A stretch of 64,000 nucleotides of DNA from Pseudodesulfovibrio nedwellii (GTDB lineage Bacteria; Desulfobacterota; Desulfovibrionia; Desulfovibrionales; Desulfovibrionaceae), in assembly GCF_027923765.1 (NCBI RefSeq), contig NZ_AP026709.1, positions 1,483,501 through 1,547,500 on the forward strand. Direction: 5' to 3'. A program made the translations under genes and the position numbers. The notes under the pieces are model-generated. The model had not been told where the DNA came from. It saw nothing but the letters and a program-made list of their open reading frames with translations, and did not search any database. Below, one piece after another: positions 42,167 through 50,576 of this stretch. The first letter of the stretch is position 1; every line of letters starts with the position of its first letter.

Positions 42167-43315
42167 ATGGCTACAGTCACCATCACCACACGCCCACGTA
42201 AGAAAGGCAAAAGCTACGTAATTCAATACCTGGAACCTGAATCCGGGAAAAAGCACCATCATGCGACATTCAGACGAAAGTCGCTTGCCATGCAGGAAGC
42301 CGACAAACTTCGCTCATTATTGGACGAGGGGAAGCTCCCTAAACCAAGAAAGAACAAGAAAAATGAGCTGGCGCAAACATTCGGCAGCATTGCAAATAAA
42401 TGCGTTTACGAATGGCAACGCAGACACAAGGAAGGTGATCTAAGCATCGCCACTTTGAAAGGCTATCTGAGTTTCCTCAAACCATTGCTCAAGAAATGGG
42501 GCAAAACGGTTTTGGGGACAATCAGCAAAGAAGACTTACTTGATTACCGGGCGGAAGTTGCAGCCAATCGTTCTATGGCATTGGCAAACCGCCAGATGTT
42601 CATTCTCAAGCAAGTCTTTGCGAAGGCTGTTGAATGCAAAGCCATCAAGAAAGCCCCAACCACAGGTATTAAATATCTGAGTGAAAAGGGACATGAGCGA
42701 AAGCAATTCATGCAGCCATAAATGGTTGAAAAGCTACTTGAGAAAGCAGCCAAAGGTCGTGCAAAACACTATCTACCTTTAGCAACCCTGCTGGCAGTTG
42801 AACATGGCTTGAGCAAACAGGAAGTCTTGGATTTGCAATGGTCTGACATTACTTTGAATTATGGTGAAACTGGAATCATCCGATTCTACAGAACCAAGAC
42901 CAAAGTAGAACGAGTCCACCGGATCATGCCCAGAACGAGGAAGGCGCTCCTGGCTCGCAAAGCTCACATCAGCAAGATGCGAAAACTCAGAGGAATCTCC
43001 AACAAAGGAGATTTCGTTGTAGGGCATCTGGATGGCAGCCGGATGAGCGAATTCAAATCGGCATGGAAAAGTGTTTGTAAATCACTTGGCCTCAAGGACT
43101 TCCATTTCCACGACAACAGGCATACCTACTGCTCCAACATCATTATGGCAGGCGGCACGCTCAAACATGCTAAGGAGATGATCGGCCACAAGACGCTCCG
43201 CATGGCGGATCGTTATTCCCACCTCGAAGCAGCAAGAGAAAACGTCATTCAGGACAACCTGGCCGCTCATTATGAAGCCCCAAAAGCTATGGCCTCGAAA
43301 AAAAGGAACACATAG
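42167..43315 (+). pseudogene. Tyrosine recombinase (integrase) with an in-frame TAA
   Basis: The same frame runs through a single TAA at 42719-42721. Before it is the SAM-like N-terminal arm and core-binding domain (IQYLEPESGKKHHHATFRRK, then TLKGYLSFLKPLLKKWGK). After it comes the catalytic domain with EHGLSKQEVLDLQWSDI, HFHDNRHTYCSNIIMAGG, MIGHKTLRMADRYSHL. The catalytic residues, Arg and His included, and the final Tyr are intact. An ATG directly after the TAA could make a 197-residue catalytic fragment, but the arm-binding part would be separate. Probably inactive as an integrase. Confidence 0.85.
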
Positions 43316-43351
43316 CGGACATATTCTCGAGACAGCCCCCAAAGACATGAA

Positions 43352-43385
43352 AAAAGGACTCCAAGTATTCACTTGAAATCCTTAT
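43352..43385 (-). terminator. Terminator-like hairpin beside the right tRNA-Ala fragment
   Basis: An imperfect stem (AAGGACTCCAAGT with ACTTGAAATCCTT) followed on the minus strand by TTTTTTC, in the same position relative to the tRNA piece as the hairpin at 32655. Confidence 0.6.
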
Positions 43386-43386
43386 T

Positions 43387-43442
43387 TTTCTTGTGGTGGA
43401 GCTGGAGGGAATCGAACCCACGACCTCTTGAATGCCATTCAA
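43387..43442 (-). repeat. Island end 2: 56-bp direct repeat containing the 3' part of tRNA-Ala(GGC)
   Basis: Identical to 32688-32743, from TTTCTTG past the CCA end to the anticodon loop. The sequence beyond (GATTGCCTGTGGG..) again is not a tRNA 5' half. So the complete tRNA gene must lie elsewhere, as expected for stacked integrations at one tRNA. Confidence 0.85.
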
Positions 43443-43670
43443 GATTGCCTGTGGGTGCGACAATGGATTAACCAACTAAAAACAAAGAGCTTTCGCCCGA
43501 ATATTCTGATTTGAGCATCGTGTGCACGTCGTGTAGGAGGCGCCTGATTTCAATGGATTACGCATGTTGTAGCTGTGGATTGGGACACAAAAAGGACACG
43601 AGACATCCCTTTATAGATTACTTGCCACTGGAAAACCAAATCAACCAGGATACTCATATGTATCAATAAA

Positions 43671-44123
43671 ACTGGATGCGCGCGCCAAGAAGTACTTGAC
43701 CTCAAATGGTCACACATTGGTCTGAAGTTTCAGAACTCTGGATTTATCAACTTCTTCCGCACCAAGAATACGCAAGAAAGGCTCTACTCAATCATGCTGA
43801 GAACAAGAGAAGCCCTGATCAAGCGAAAGGCTCATCTCGAAAAAATGTGGGATCAAAGCAAAAGAAGGATATGTCATCGGATGACTTAATGGCACTCTGT
43901 TTACCAACTTCAACAAAGCCTGGCACACCATCGGCAATACATGCGGAAGCTCAACTTCCATGGCAACTGCCAAACTTACGGCACGAACATCGTGCTGACA
44001 GGCGACCCGACCAAACATACGGCGGCCATAATCAGACACAAGGATCCACGCATGACTGAGCGTATACACCAACCTTGAGACATTGCGGCATAATCCGGTG
44101 CAGGACAAGTCAGCCGCACACTA
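43671..44123 (+). pseudogene. Relic of a second tyrosine recombinase
   Basis: Reading from ACT at 43671 gives TGCARQEVLDLKWSHI, FINFFRTKNTQERLYSIMLR and KRKAHLEKMWDQ, matching the catalytic domain of the integrase at 42167. It then has a TAA near 43886 and continues as FHGNCQTYGTNIVLTGD and AAIIRHKDPRMTERI. The catalytic Arg of the HxxR region is replaced (NCQTYG for NRHTYC) and further stops follow. It is an old remnant of a related island at the same site. Confidence 0.8.
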
Positions 44124-44172
44124 AGAAAACAAAAAAACATTTAGGACACATAGGTGACATAAAATCGACTTT

Positions 44173-44207
44173 TGGTAGAACGGATGGGGGGACGAACCCA
44201 CGTCTCT
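44173..44207 (-). repeat. Possible degenerate third tRNA-end (attachment site) remnant
   Basis: TGGTAGAACGGATGGGGGGA.. followed by CGAACCCACG resembles the TGGTGGAGCTGGAGGG..CGAACCCACG of the two repeats with several changes. It lies just past the integrase relic, where the end of an older island is expected. Similarity is judged by eye only. Confidence 0.35.
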
Positions 44208-44394
44208 AAATATATTCCTTGGGTGCACCTACCAACACACCTGTAATTAGTCTACTTATTCATCGTATAGCGACTTCGGGCACTATACAACAGCGCGTGC
44301 AATAGGTGTGGAATGTCACTACTTGAACATTGTGCAGAAAACTGAACGGACATATAACGGATACGAAATCAGCAAACAGTTTGTTAAACTCAAA

Positions 44395-45887
44395 CTATTT
44401 CATTGATATTTTATATTTTTTCAGCTTCGAATACAAAGATGTCCGTCCTATCCCCAACAATTCAGCGGCCCTGCTCTTGTTCCAATTACATTTATCCAAT
44501 GCATCGACAATGGCCTGCTTTTCCATGGTAACGAGTGTACTTTGTTGGGGGGATTGCGGGACTGTAGTGCCCAATCGGGAAGAAATGTCAGAGGGAGTAA
44601 TGAGGTCATTCTGGACAAGGACCACAGCTTGCTCCATAACATTTTCCAGTTCTCGTACATTTCCAGGCCATGGGTATTCTTGTAGTATTGAAAATACTCT
44701 AGGATGAATTTCTACGGATTCCCGTTCTTGTTGTTTTGCATATTTTTTTAGAAAGTGTCTTGCCAGCAGGATTATGTCGCTTTGGCGTTCTCGTAAGGCG
44801 GCAATTCAACGGGAATGACGTTCAGACGATAAAAAAGATCTTCTCTGAAATTTCCAGTCTTGGCTTCTTTTTCGAGATTCCTGTTAGTCACCGCAATAAT
44901 GCGGATATCTCCTTTTATAGTATGATCACTTCCCAACCTTTCGAACTGGTGATCTTGTAAGACTCTGAGGAGTTTGACCTGGGTGGAGTGGGGAATTTCT
45001 CCGATTTCATCAAGGAACACCGTTCCGCCTTCGGCTTGTTCAAATCGTCCTTTTTTGGTTTTGATTGCGCCGGTAAACGAGCCCTTTTCGTATCCAAACA
45101 ATTCGCTTTCAATAAGCGTTTCAGGATATGCGGCACAGTTAATGACGACAAATGGCTTGGACGCCCGTAAACTTTTTTCATGCAGTGCGTGAGCCACTAA
45201 CTCTTTTCCGGTTCCGCTTTCGCCCTGAATGAGTACTGTAGCGTCTGACGGACCAGCATTTTCTATGAGCGAATATATTCGTTGCATCGAAGGATGGCTG
45301 CCTACAATGCCGCAAAAATGTACCTCACCTCCAGGACTGACGCGCAACCGACGAAGTTCCTCTTCTTGAGCTATGGCGCGTAAAATACTGTCCATGACGT
45401 GCGAAAGAATTAATCTCGCCATTTCCGCTTCTTGTAAACGGGATTCATGTTCCGTTGGGGAGGCAAAACAGAGGGCACTGCTAAATTGACCATGTGCGTG
45501 GCTTAAAACAATACTGAATTGATCTGCTTGGCAGAAAGAAAATGGAAGCAGGTTTTCAGGTATGGGGAGTTCAGATATAAGAATTCCGGGCTGTGTCAAT
45601 TCCAGTGCCGTAATGGTTTGAGCAATGACATCGGTTTCATATTCCATTCTGACACCTTGTGCGCTTAGGATAAACAGCGTGTCGCGAGCAAGGGTGGGAA
45701 CAATTATTAAAACATCTTCGCACGAAAACATTTCACATTTTTTTTGTGTAACACCTTCCCCATAGCATGCCTCGGCTCCCTTACGGACAAGGGAGTCGAG
45801 GCACTTGGGAAAAGAAGTAATATAATGGCCCCGCCCCTTTAATAAGCTCTTTGGCTTTTCATCAAAGTCAGCCGAGGCTGCCAACAA
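44395..45887 (-). pseudogene. Sigma-54-dependent activator, broken by a frameshift
   Basis: From about 45887 the frame carries a sensory N-terminus (about 1-200, GAF-like at most) and an AAA+ domain with [14 protein letters not shown] and [11 protein letters not shown]. It goes off frame at VELPP near 44793-44797. Adding one base restores [20 protein letters not shown] and PWPGNVRELENVMEQA, then the Fis-type HTH NKSRAAELLGIGRTSLYSKL ending at 44395. The loss of one nucleotide explains the break. The start is unclear: only TTG is in frame near 45887, and an ATG at 45897 is in another frame, so the 5' end may also be damaged. Confidence 0.85.
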
Positions 45888-46079
45888 ACTTGTTCATGAA
45901 GTACAAGCTAAATGTAAGAAACAGGTTCATCCCATTACCTTAAATCACAACTCAGTGGTCCGACAAAGTGACCACATTTCTTACAACCAAGCCCACTTTA
46001 GGCCTTCTCCGTGTAGAATGGTCATTTTACAGTTGTCCTTCAGTTGGAATGTCAGTAATTCTGATTTTGAGGTCAAACC

Positions 46080-47477
46080 ATGAGAAAAATGCTAGTTATC
46101 ACACGCGACGGAAGCCGCTCCGAGGATGTTGGGAATTTATTAAATCGAAACGACGATATCCTGACGGAAACAACGTTGGAATCGTCAGATCCAAATGATG
46201 ATCGAGAAGTGGACACACTTTTCGTTGATGTAGGATCATTGGTTGGGAATAACGAATCTATTAATAAAGCACTTCAAGGACTTTGGGAGCACTACCCTTC
46301 AGCCGCAATCGTGGTCATGGCCGAAGAAGAACAGACCAAGGCTGCAGTTGACGCGGTTAAAGCTGGAGCCTTCGACTATCTCACCCACCCTATTGGCAAA
46401 GAAGAACTCGGTCTCGTTATGGACAAAGTCCATGAGTCTGATGTGTTACAATCTGAACTTGATTATTTGCGTGGCCAATTCTGGAATGAAGATTCTCTTG
46501 ATTATGTAGACACACGAAGCCAAGCCATGCGGGATGTTTTCGTCAAGATCAGACAAGTCGCCGGGACTCGAACTACCGTCCTCCTCACAGGAGAAACCGG
46601 AACCGGGAAAAGTCTCATCGCCAAACTCCTTCACAGTCACAGTAACCGTAAGGATATGCCCTTCATCAGTTTACATTGTGGAGCTATCCCGGATTCCCTG
46701 GTGGAAAGTGAACTGTTTGGTCATGAAAAGGGATCATTCACCGGCGCTGTCCGACGTAAACTCGGCAAGTTCGAACTCGCTCATGGAGGGACTCTCTTTC
46801 TCGATGAAATCGGCACGGTAAGTCAGTCTGTGCAGGTCAAACTTCTTAACGTCATTCAAGAACGAATTATTCAACGCGTAGGCGGAGAAAAAGACATCCA
46901 TGTTGATGTTCGCATCATTGCTGCCACCAATGAGGATATGGGACAGCTTTGCGACGAAGGTCGATTCAGACGCGATCTATTTTACAGACTCAATGTTTTT
47001 CCCATATGCATACCACCGTTACGCAACAGGATTGAGGACATTGCTCGAATATCAGAAAGTTTCATCCAACAATTCAACGGCCTTTTAAATACTGAAATCA
47101 AAGGCATCCACCCCGAAGTTCTCGACGCATTTCAAGAATACGACTGGCCCGGCAATGTTCGGGAACTCGAAAATATCATTGAACGTGCCTGTATTTTGGA
47201 AGCGACTGAAGTCTTACAACCAGAGAGCTTCCCTCCTGACCTTCTCGACACTCAGAGAGAGATAATGACCTCCCCCATAAGGACCAGCCTTCCAATCAAA
47301 GAGGCTCGACAGATAACCATCGACAAATTCGAAAAACAATATTTATCCAGCCTGCTTGAGCAATGCAATGGTATTATCAAGGACTCCGCAGAAAAAGCAG
47401 GCATCAGCACTCGACAGTTGAACAAACTCATAAAAAGACACGGCTTGGAACGAAAGGACTTCAGGCTGTCAAAATAG
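46080..47477 (+). CDS. Sigma-54-dependent activator with degenerate receiver domain
   Basis: 465 residues. The N-terminal receiver-like domain has one candidate acceptor Asp50 (LFVDVGS) but lacks the paired acidic residues (ITRDGS at 7-12). The conserved Lys is replaced by His in LTHPIGKEE, so phosphorylation is unlikely. The AAA+ domain is intact: GETGTGKS at 171-178, GSFTGA at 218-223, GGTLFLDEIGT. The C-terminal HTH has SAEKAGISTRQLNKLIKRHG. No kinase gene is adjacent. Two GGAAC-N5-GTTCC palindromes and a sigma-54 promoter directly downstream make the following operon its evident target. Confidence 0.9.
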   Translation: MRKMLVITRDGSRSEDVGNLLNRNDDILTETTLESSDPNDDREVDTLFVDVGSLVGNNESINKALQGLWEHYPSAAIVVMAEEEQTKAAVDAVKAGAFDYLTHPIGKEELGLVMDKVHESDVLQSELDYLRGQFWNEDSLDYVDTRSQAMRDVFVKIRQVAGTRTTVLLTGETGTGKSLIAKLLHSHSNRKDMPFISLHCGAIPDSLVESELFGHEKGSFTGAVRRKLGKFELAHGGTLFLDEIGTVSQSVQVKLLNVIQERIIQRVGGEKDIHVDVRIIAATNEDMGQLCDEGRFRRDLFYRLNVFPICIPPLRNRIEDIARISESFIQQFNGLLNTEIKGIHPEVLDAFQEYDWPGNVRELENIIERACILEATEVLQPESFPPDLLDTQREIMTSPIRTSLPIKEARQITIDKFEKQYLSSLLEQCNGIIKDSAEKAGISTRQLNKLIKRHGLERKDFRLSK

Positions 47478-47491
47478 GAACTCCTGGTTCC
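47477..47491. promoter_or_regulatory. Enhancer palindrome 1
   Basis: GGAAC-TCCTG-GTTCC, starting at the last base of the activator's stop codon. The same arms and spacing recur at 47632-47646. Confidence 0.7.
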
Positions 47492-47631
47492 CATACGAGA
47501 AACACAAGAACTAAAAGTTCTTATCTCTATCTATGCCGCTAATATAATAGATCATACTTGACTAAACCACGCTCAAAACGACTCAACTTTTCTCAAATTA
47601 TCCTGCAGAAACTCCTTCTTTCCTACAGAAA

Positions 47632-47646
47632 GGAACTATGAGTTCC
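47632..47646. promoter_or_regulatory. Enhancer palindrome 2
   Basis: GGAAC-TATGA-GTTCC, 56 nt upstream of the -24 element, 155 nt (about 15 helical turns) from palindrome 1. Confidence 0.7.
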
Positions 47647-47701
47647 CTTCTGTGACCTCACAAAAGATCTCTTTGTGTTAAATTACAACCACTTAAAGCC
47701 T

Positions 47702-47717
47702 TGGCACGTTCTCTGCT
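47702..47717 (+). promoter_or_regulatory. Sigma-54 promoter of the RimK/Pot operon
   Basis: TGGCACG-TTCT-CTGCT matches the consensus with one change (C for T at the start of the -12 element). It lies 35 nt before the first gene. Confidence 0.82.
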
Positions 47718-47751
47718 AACTTTCCTTCGTCCAAAGTAAGGACGAGAAAGT

Positions 47752-48024
47752 ATGAAACGACAAAAAACATCTGCGCATCAAAAGGAAACCGTTAGGGGGG
47801 TCGTTGTTCCTAAAGAATGGGACAATAGCTTCCAAGTAACGGAGCTCCTCATTGCCTGCAAGGATGAACGTGAGATTCGCGTTGAAAATCTGGACAAATT
47901 TCCGATCCTATTCTCACTTTCTCAAAAAGAGGCAAGAATAACTGGCACCATCCTAAAAGATGACGGGGACGAATCCATTATTGTTGAACATATTGATGTT
48001 ATTGAAAAGACAACACTGAGCTAA
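47752..48024 (+). CDS. Small protein of unknown function, first gene of the RimK/Pot operon
   Basis: 90 residues, cytoplasmic (no leader). The pattern TVRGVVVPKEWDN, FQVTELLIACKDEREIRVEN, EARITGTILKDDGDESIIVE suggests a small beta-barrel (OB-like) fold. The protein at 49102 has the same layout (TIYGQILPVDWNN, GLILLVDGEEEFIIEN, VTAQGIVEETDDEYRIRI), so the two are probably paralogues. GACGAG and GAGAAAG precede the ATG. Function unknown; the position suggests an accessory or regulatory subunit. Confidence 0.75.
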   Translation: MKRQKTSAHQKETVRGVVVPKEWDNSFQVTELLIACKDEREIRVENLDKFPILFSLSQKEARITGTILKDDGDESIIVEHIDVIEKTTLS

Positions 48025-48027
48025 AGT

Positions 48028-48498
48028 ATGCAGATATTTTTTACGGCAATGCTCATATCGGCCTTAATGATTGGAACATTTACAGCACGAGTCTATGCCG
48101 AAGATCAGCCGCACAACCCCATTGAAATCAAAGGGCTGGTGGTCAACTCCGAAAAAGGCCTAACCATCAACGACGGAACGCAGGAATATCTTCTCCTCGG
48201 CGTTGACGATATCGGCATAGAAGGACGCACCTGTATCATCTTTGGTGATCTAATTTACAACACAGAAATGCCAGTCATTGATGTATTTGAAGTTCATCTG
48301 TCCTCAGACGAATTCCTTCACGATGACAACATAGGCATTGATTACAACAGGCAATTCTTGACTCGGACTGTGCAATACCATTCTGGACATGCACGCCAAT
48401 TGACTCCCTGCGGACTGGCATGCTGGTATTGCGCAAATAGGACCTTCGAACAGGGAAAGAACGATGTGCCGATAGTCGGCACATCGTTCTGTTCATGA
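48028..48498 (+). CDS. Small exported protein with OB-like core and odd Cys-rich tail
   Basis: 156 residues with a Sec leader (MQIFFTAMLISALMIGTFTA). The core (about 28-90) resembles its two small neighbours: IEIKGLVVNSEKGLTIND, EYLLLGVDD and a final VIDVFEVH. The tail after DDNIGIDYNRQ contains CGLACWYC, but the DNA there consists of two inverted repeats (48369-48438 and 48459-48490). Part of the tail may thus be structure-driven rather than selected as protein. The start is 3 nt after the previous stop. Confidence 0.65.
   Translation: MQIFFTAMLISALMIGTFTARVYAEDQPHNPIEIKGLVVNSEKGLTINDGTQEYLLLGVDDIGIEGRTCIIFGDLIYNTEMPVIDVFEVHLSSDEFLHDDNIGIDYNRQFLTRTVQYHSGHARQLTPCGLACWYCANRTFEQGKNDVPIVGTSFCS
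48459..48490 (+). other. Perfect hairpin in the 3' end of the small exported-protein gene
   Basis: GAACGATGTGCCGA-TAG-TCGGCACATCGTTC gives at least 14 bp with a 3- or 4-nt loop and outer GAACAG/CTGTTC pairing. It is not followed by a U-run, so it is an mRNA structure between operon genes rather than a terminator. Confidence 0.75.
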
Positions 48499-48523
48499 CA
48501 ACCGCAGGAAGGGCGACATAACC

Positions 48524-49090
48524 ATGGAAACACCCATGATTAAAAATGAAGTTTTTGAGGGCGATGTTTGCGAAGTCAACATTACCTCCGGAGTTTCTCC
48601 AAAAGACGTTGAAAGTCTTCTCGATATGGCGAGAACCAGTGGTTTGTTCACTCCCAACGAATTGCTCGCAGCCGAAGACATGGCATGGGGCTGCGCTTAT
48701 CAAGGGGATAACACTTCATGCTGTTTTCTACAGGCCAAGATCAACACACCCGATGGTGATAAACCTATAGGGTTTCTATGCTTTGCCGAAATTTCTCATT
48801 GGGCACACAATTTTGAACTGTTCGGAATCGCCGTAACTCCTGAATATCAACGGCTTGGAATTGGTTCAGCCCTCATCGTGGAAATGGAACGCATCACGTT
48901 GGCTGCCAATGGGAAACGCATTCTCCTTGAGACTGGCGACAGCCGTGACTTTGAAGAACTCCGGCTTTTTTATGAAGCAAACGGTTATGTTATGGAACAA
49001 CATTTTTTCAAACAATTCATCCCCAAAGACGATGGTGTTGTTTATTGCCGCTTACTTGAATCCGTCGAGAACAGCGATAATTTCCAATAG
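48524..49090 (+). CDS. GNAT-family N-acetyltransferase
   Basis: 188 residues. The acetyl-CoA binding motif A is visible as FELFGIAVTPEYQRLGIGSA, followed by LIVEMERITL and a motif-B end FYEANGYVMEQHFFKQFIP. It transfers an acetyl group from acetyl-CoA to an amine; the substrate might be a polyamine brought in by the Pot transporter or an amino-acid product of the ATP-grasp enzyme. GGAAGGG lies 19 nt and a weaker GGGCGA about 12 nt before the ATG at 48524; an internal ATG at 48536 is also possible. Confidence 0.88.
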   Translation: METPMIKNEVFEGDVCEVNITSGVSPKDVESLLDMARTSGLFTPNELLAAEDMAWGCAYQGDNTSCCFLQAKINTPDGDKPIGFLCFAEISHWAHNFELFGIAVTPEYQRLGIGSALIVEMERITLAANGKRILLETGDSRDFEELRLFYEANGYVMEQHFFKQFIPKDDGVVYCRLLESVENSDNFQ

Positions 49091-49101
49091 AGGACAAAAG
49101 C

Positions 49102-49374
49102 ATGGCTTCAGACATCTATGAAGACACTATTTATGGTCAAATCCTTCCTGTGGACTGGAATAATGATGCCGTGACAGGCCTCATCCTCCTTGTGGATGGA
49201 GAGGAAGAGTTCATCATCGAGAATGATGATAACGGCGAAAGGCTTACAGATCACATAGACAAATGGGTGACAGCTCAGGGCATTGTTGAAGAAACTGATG
49301 ATGAATATCGCATCCGAATCCGCAATTTCAAAGTGGATGACGAACTTGATTATGACAATGATGACAAATGGTAG
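49102..49374 (+). CDS. Small acidic protein, paralogue of the operon's first gene
   Basis: 90 residues, very acidic (ends DELDYDNDDKW), no leader. Its beta-rich pattern repeats that of the product of 47752. GAGGACAAAAGC precedes the ATG. No known family. The presence of two or three such small proteins in one operon suggests subunits of a complex. Confidence 0.75.
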   Translation: MASDIYEDTIYGQILPVDWNNDAVTGLILLVDGEEEFIIENDDNGERLTDHIDKWVTAQGIVEETDDEYRIRIRNFKVDDELDYDNDDKW

Positions 49375-49413
49375 ATCCTATTTCCGCAGGCAACCATAAA
49401 AGCTTGTCTCATC

Positions 49414-50106
49414 ATGTACAGACCAATCAAAGCATCCTGTGAGAATACAGAAATGATACATCCCAATACTGAAGTGCGCTTCGTCAATCCGACTATTGGA
49501 TATGGCGTTTTTGCAACAGTAGATATCCCTCGTGGAACCATTGTGTACGTCAAAGACCGACTGGAAATTGAGTTGTCCGACACGGCATTTAATGAACTGG
49601 ACGAGCAACACAAGATCATAGCCGAAAAATATTCATACATAGACGAACACGGTGTCCGTATCCTGAGCTGGGATCACGCCAAATTTGTCAACCACAGATG
49701 TGACTGCAATACCATGAGCACAGGCTACGGTTTCGAGATAGCGGTACGCAACATATGGAAAGATGAAGAAATCTGCGATGAATATGGGCTGTTTAACCTT
49801 GAAGAAGTCACCCCAATAGCATGCGGCTGCATTGGGTGTCGCAAATTACTTCGCCCTGATGATGTTGATAATTTCCACACGCTTTGGGATGAACAAATTC
49901 TTTCCGCCTTGGAAAAAGTTACCTCAGTACCCCAACCACTTATGAAATACATGGATTCAAAAACCAAAGCACTGCTCAGAGCGTACCTTTGTGGTGAAGA
50001 CCCTTACACGTCAGTACTTGCATTGAAATATCACCAAAACAGGACTAACACGTCGAAGATTTTGACGGACAGTACACCGCATACCAATCAAGGATACAAT
50101 GGCTAA
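49414..50106 (+). CDS. SET-domain protein (putative lysine methyltransferase)
   Basis: 230 residues. SET motifs are clear: GYGVFATVDIPRGTIVYVKD at the start of the domain, FVNHRCDCNT (for NHS/C.pN) in the SAM site and DEEICDEYG (for GEEit.dY). A Cys-rich post-SET CGCIGCRKLL follows, which could bind zinc with the NHRCDC cysteines. It would methylate a lysine of a protein using S-adenosylmethionine; a target could be encoded in the same operon. The start could also be the ATG at 49453; neither has a strong ribosome site. Confidence 0.85.
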   Translation: MYRPIKASCENTEMIHPNTEVRFVNPTIGYGVFATVDIPRGTIVYVKDRLEIELSDTAFNELDEQHKIIAEKYSYIDEHGVRILSWDHAKFVNHRCDCNTMSTGYGFEIAVRNIWKDEEICDEYGLFNLEEVTPIACGCIGCRKLLRPDDVDNFHTLWDEQILSALEKVTSVPQPLMKYMDSKTKALLRAYLCGEDPYTSVLALKYHQNRTNTSKILTDSTPHTNQGYNG

Positions 50107-50569
50107 AACTCCAAAACAACCGAAGATGATCATCGGGTGGCGGGAGTGGATCTCGCTGCCCAATTTTTTTATTCCGGCCATCAAGGCCAAAATTGATACC
50201 GGGGCCAAAACCTCGGCGATCCATGCTTTTCAAATCGAACCGTTTGAAAGATCGGGAGAGAAATATGTTCGCTTTTATATTCACCCTCTTCAAGGGCGCG
50301 ACGACGTGTCCATTCCTTGTGAAGCAAGAGTAATCGACAAACGAAAAGTGACCAACTCCGGCGGAATAGGCCAAAAAAGATATGTCATAGGCACCACCGT
50401 TGAGATTGCGGGGCGGCAATGGGAAATCGAACTCACCCTGACCAACCGGGATGAGATGAAATTCCGAATGCTCCTTGGCCGTTCAGCCATGAAAGGGGTT
50501 CTCATTGTCGACCCACAACAATCTCATCAGACCGGAATAGTCAACACAGAAAAAATCTATAAAGACTAA
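50099..50569 (+). CDS. RimB-like retropepsin-type protein (PF05618, 'ATP-dependent zinc protease')
   Basis: 156 residues. The aspartic-protease-like motif [13 protein letters not shown] (D-T-G) and [15 protein letters not shown] are the hallmarks of the family that pairs with RimK enzymes (RimB in pseudomonads). The start overlaps the SET gene by 8 nt. In known systems these proteins cleave or trim glutamate-modified products of the ATP-grasp partner or modulate it. The RimK-like gene follows after 7 nt, confirming the pair. Confidence 0.88.
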   Translation: MAKTPKQPKMIIGWREWISLPNFFIPAIKAKIDTGAKTSAIHAFQIEPFERSGEKYVRFYIHPLQGRDDVSIPCEARVIDKRKVTNSGGIGQKRYVIGTTVEIAGRQWEIELTLTNRDEMKFRMLLGRSAMKGVLIVDPQQSHQTGIVNTEKIYKD

Positions 50570-50576
50570 AGACAGA

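Larger units (their letters stand above)
32688..43442. mobile_element. Genomic island integrated at a tRNA-Ala 3' end
   Basis: 10.7 kb bounded by two identical 56-bp repeats of a tRNA-Ala 3' part. It contains an integrase gene and an excisionase-like gene next to the right repeat and a metabolic-looking cargo. The integrase has an in-frame TAA, so the island is probably fixed unless another integrase acts on it. The cargo genes are noticeably more AT-rich than the sulfotransferase region, especially 39216-39575. Confidence 0.8.

Noticed and set aside
42719..42721. Recoding of the integrase stop codon
   Set aside because: The codon is TAA, which is not used for selenocysteine or pyrrolysine, and no frameshift signal is seen; a nonsense mutation is simpler.
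32695..43442. Functional tRNA-Ala genes at the two repeat positions
   Set aside because: Both lack the acceptor 5' strand and D-arm, so only the 3' part exists.
48409..48432. CGLACWYC as a radical-SAM iron-sulfur motif
   Set aside because: The spacing CxxxCxxC fits, but the protein ends about 20 residues later and has no SAM-binding barrel.
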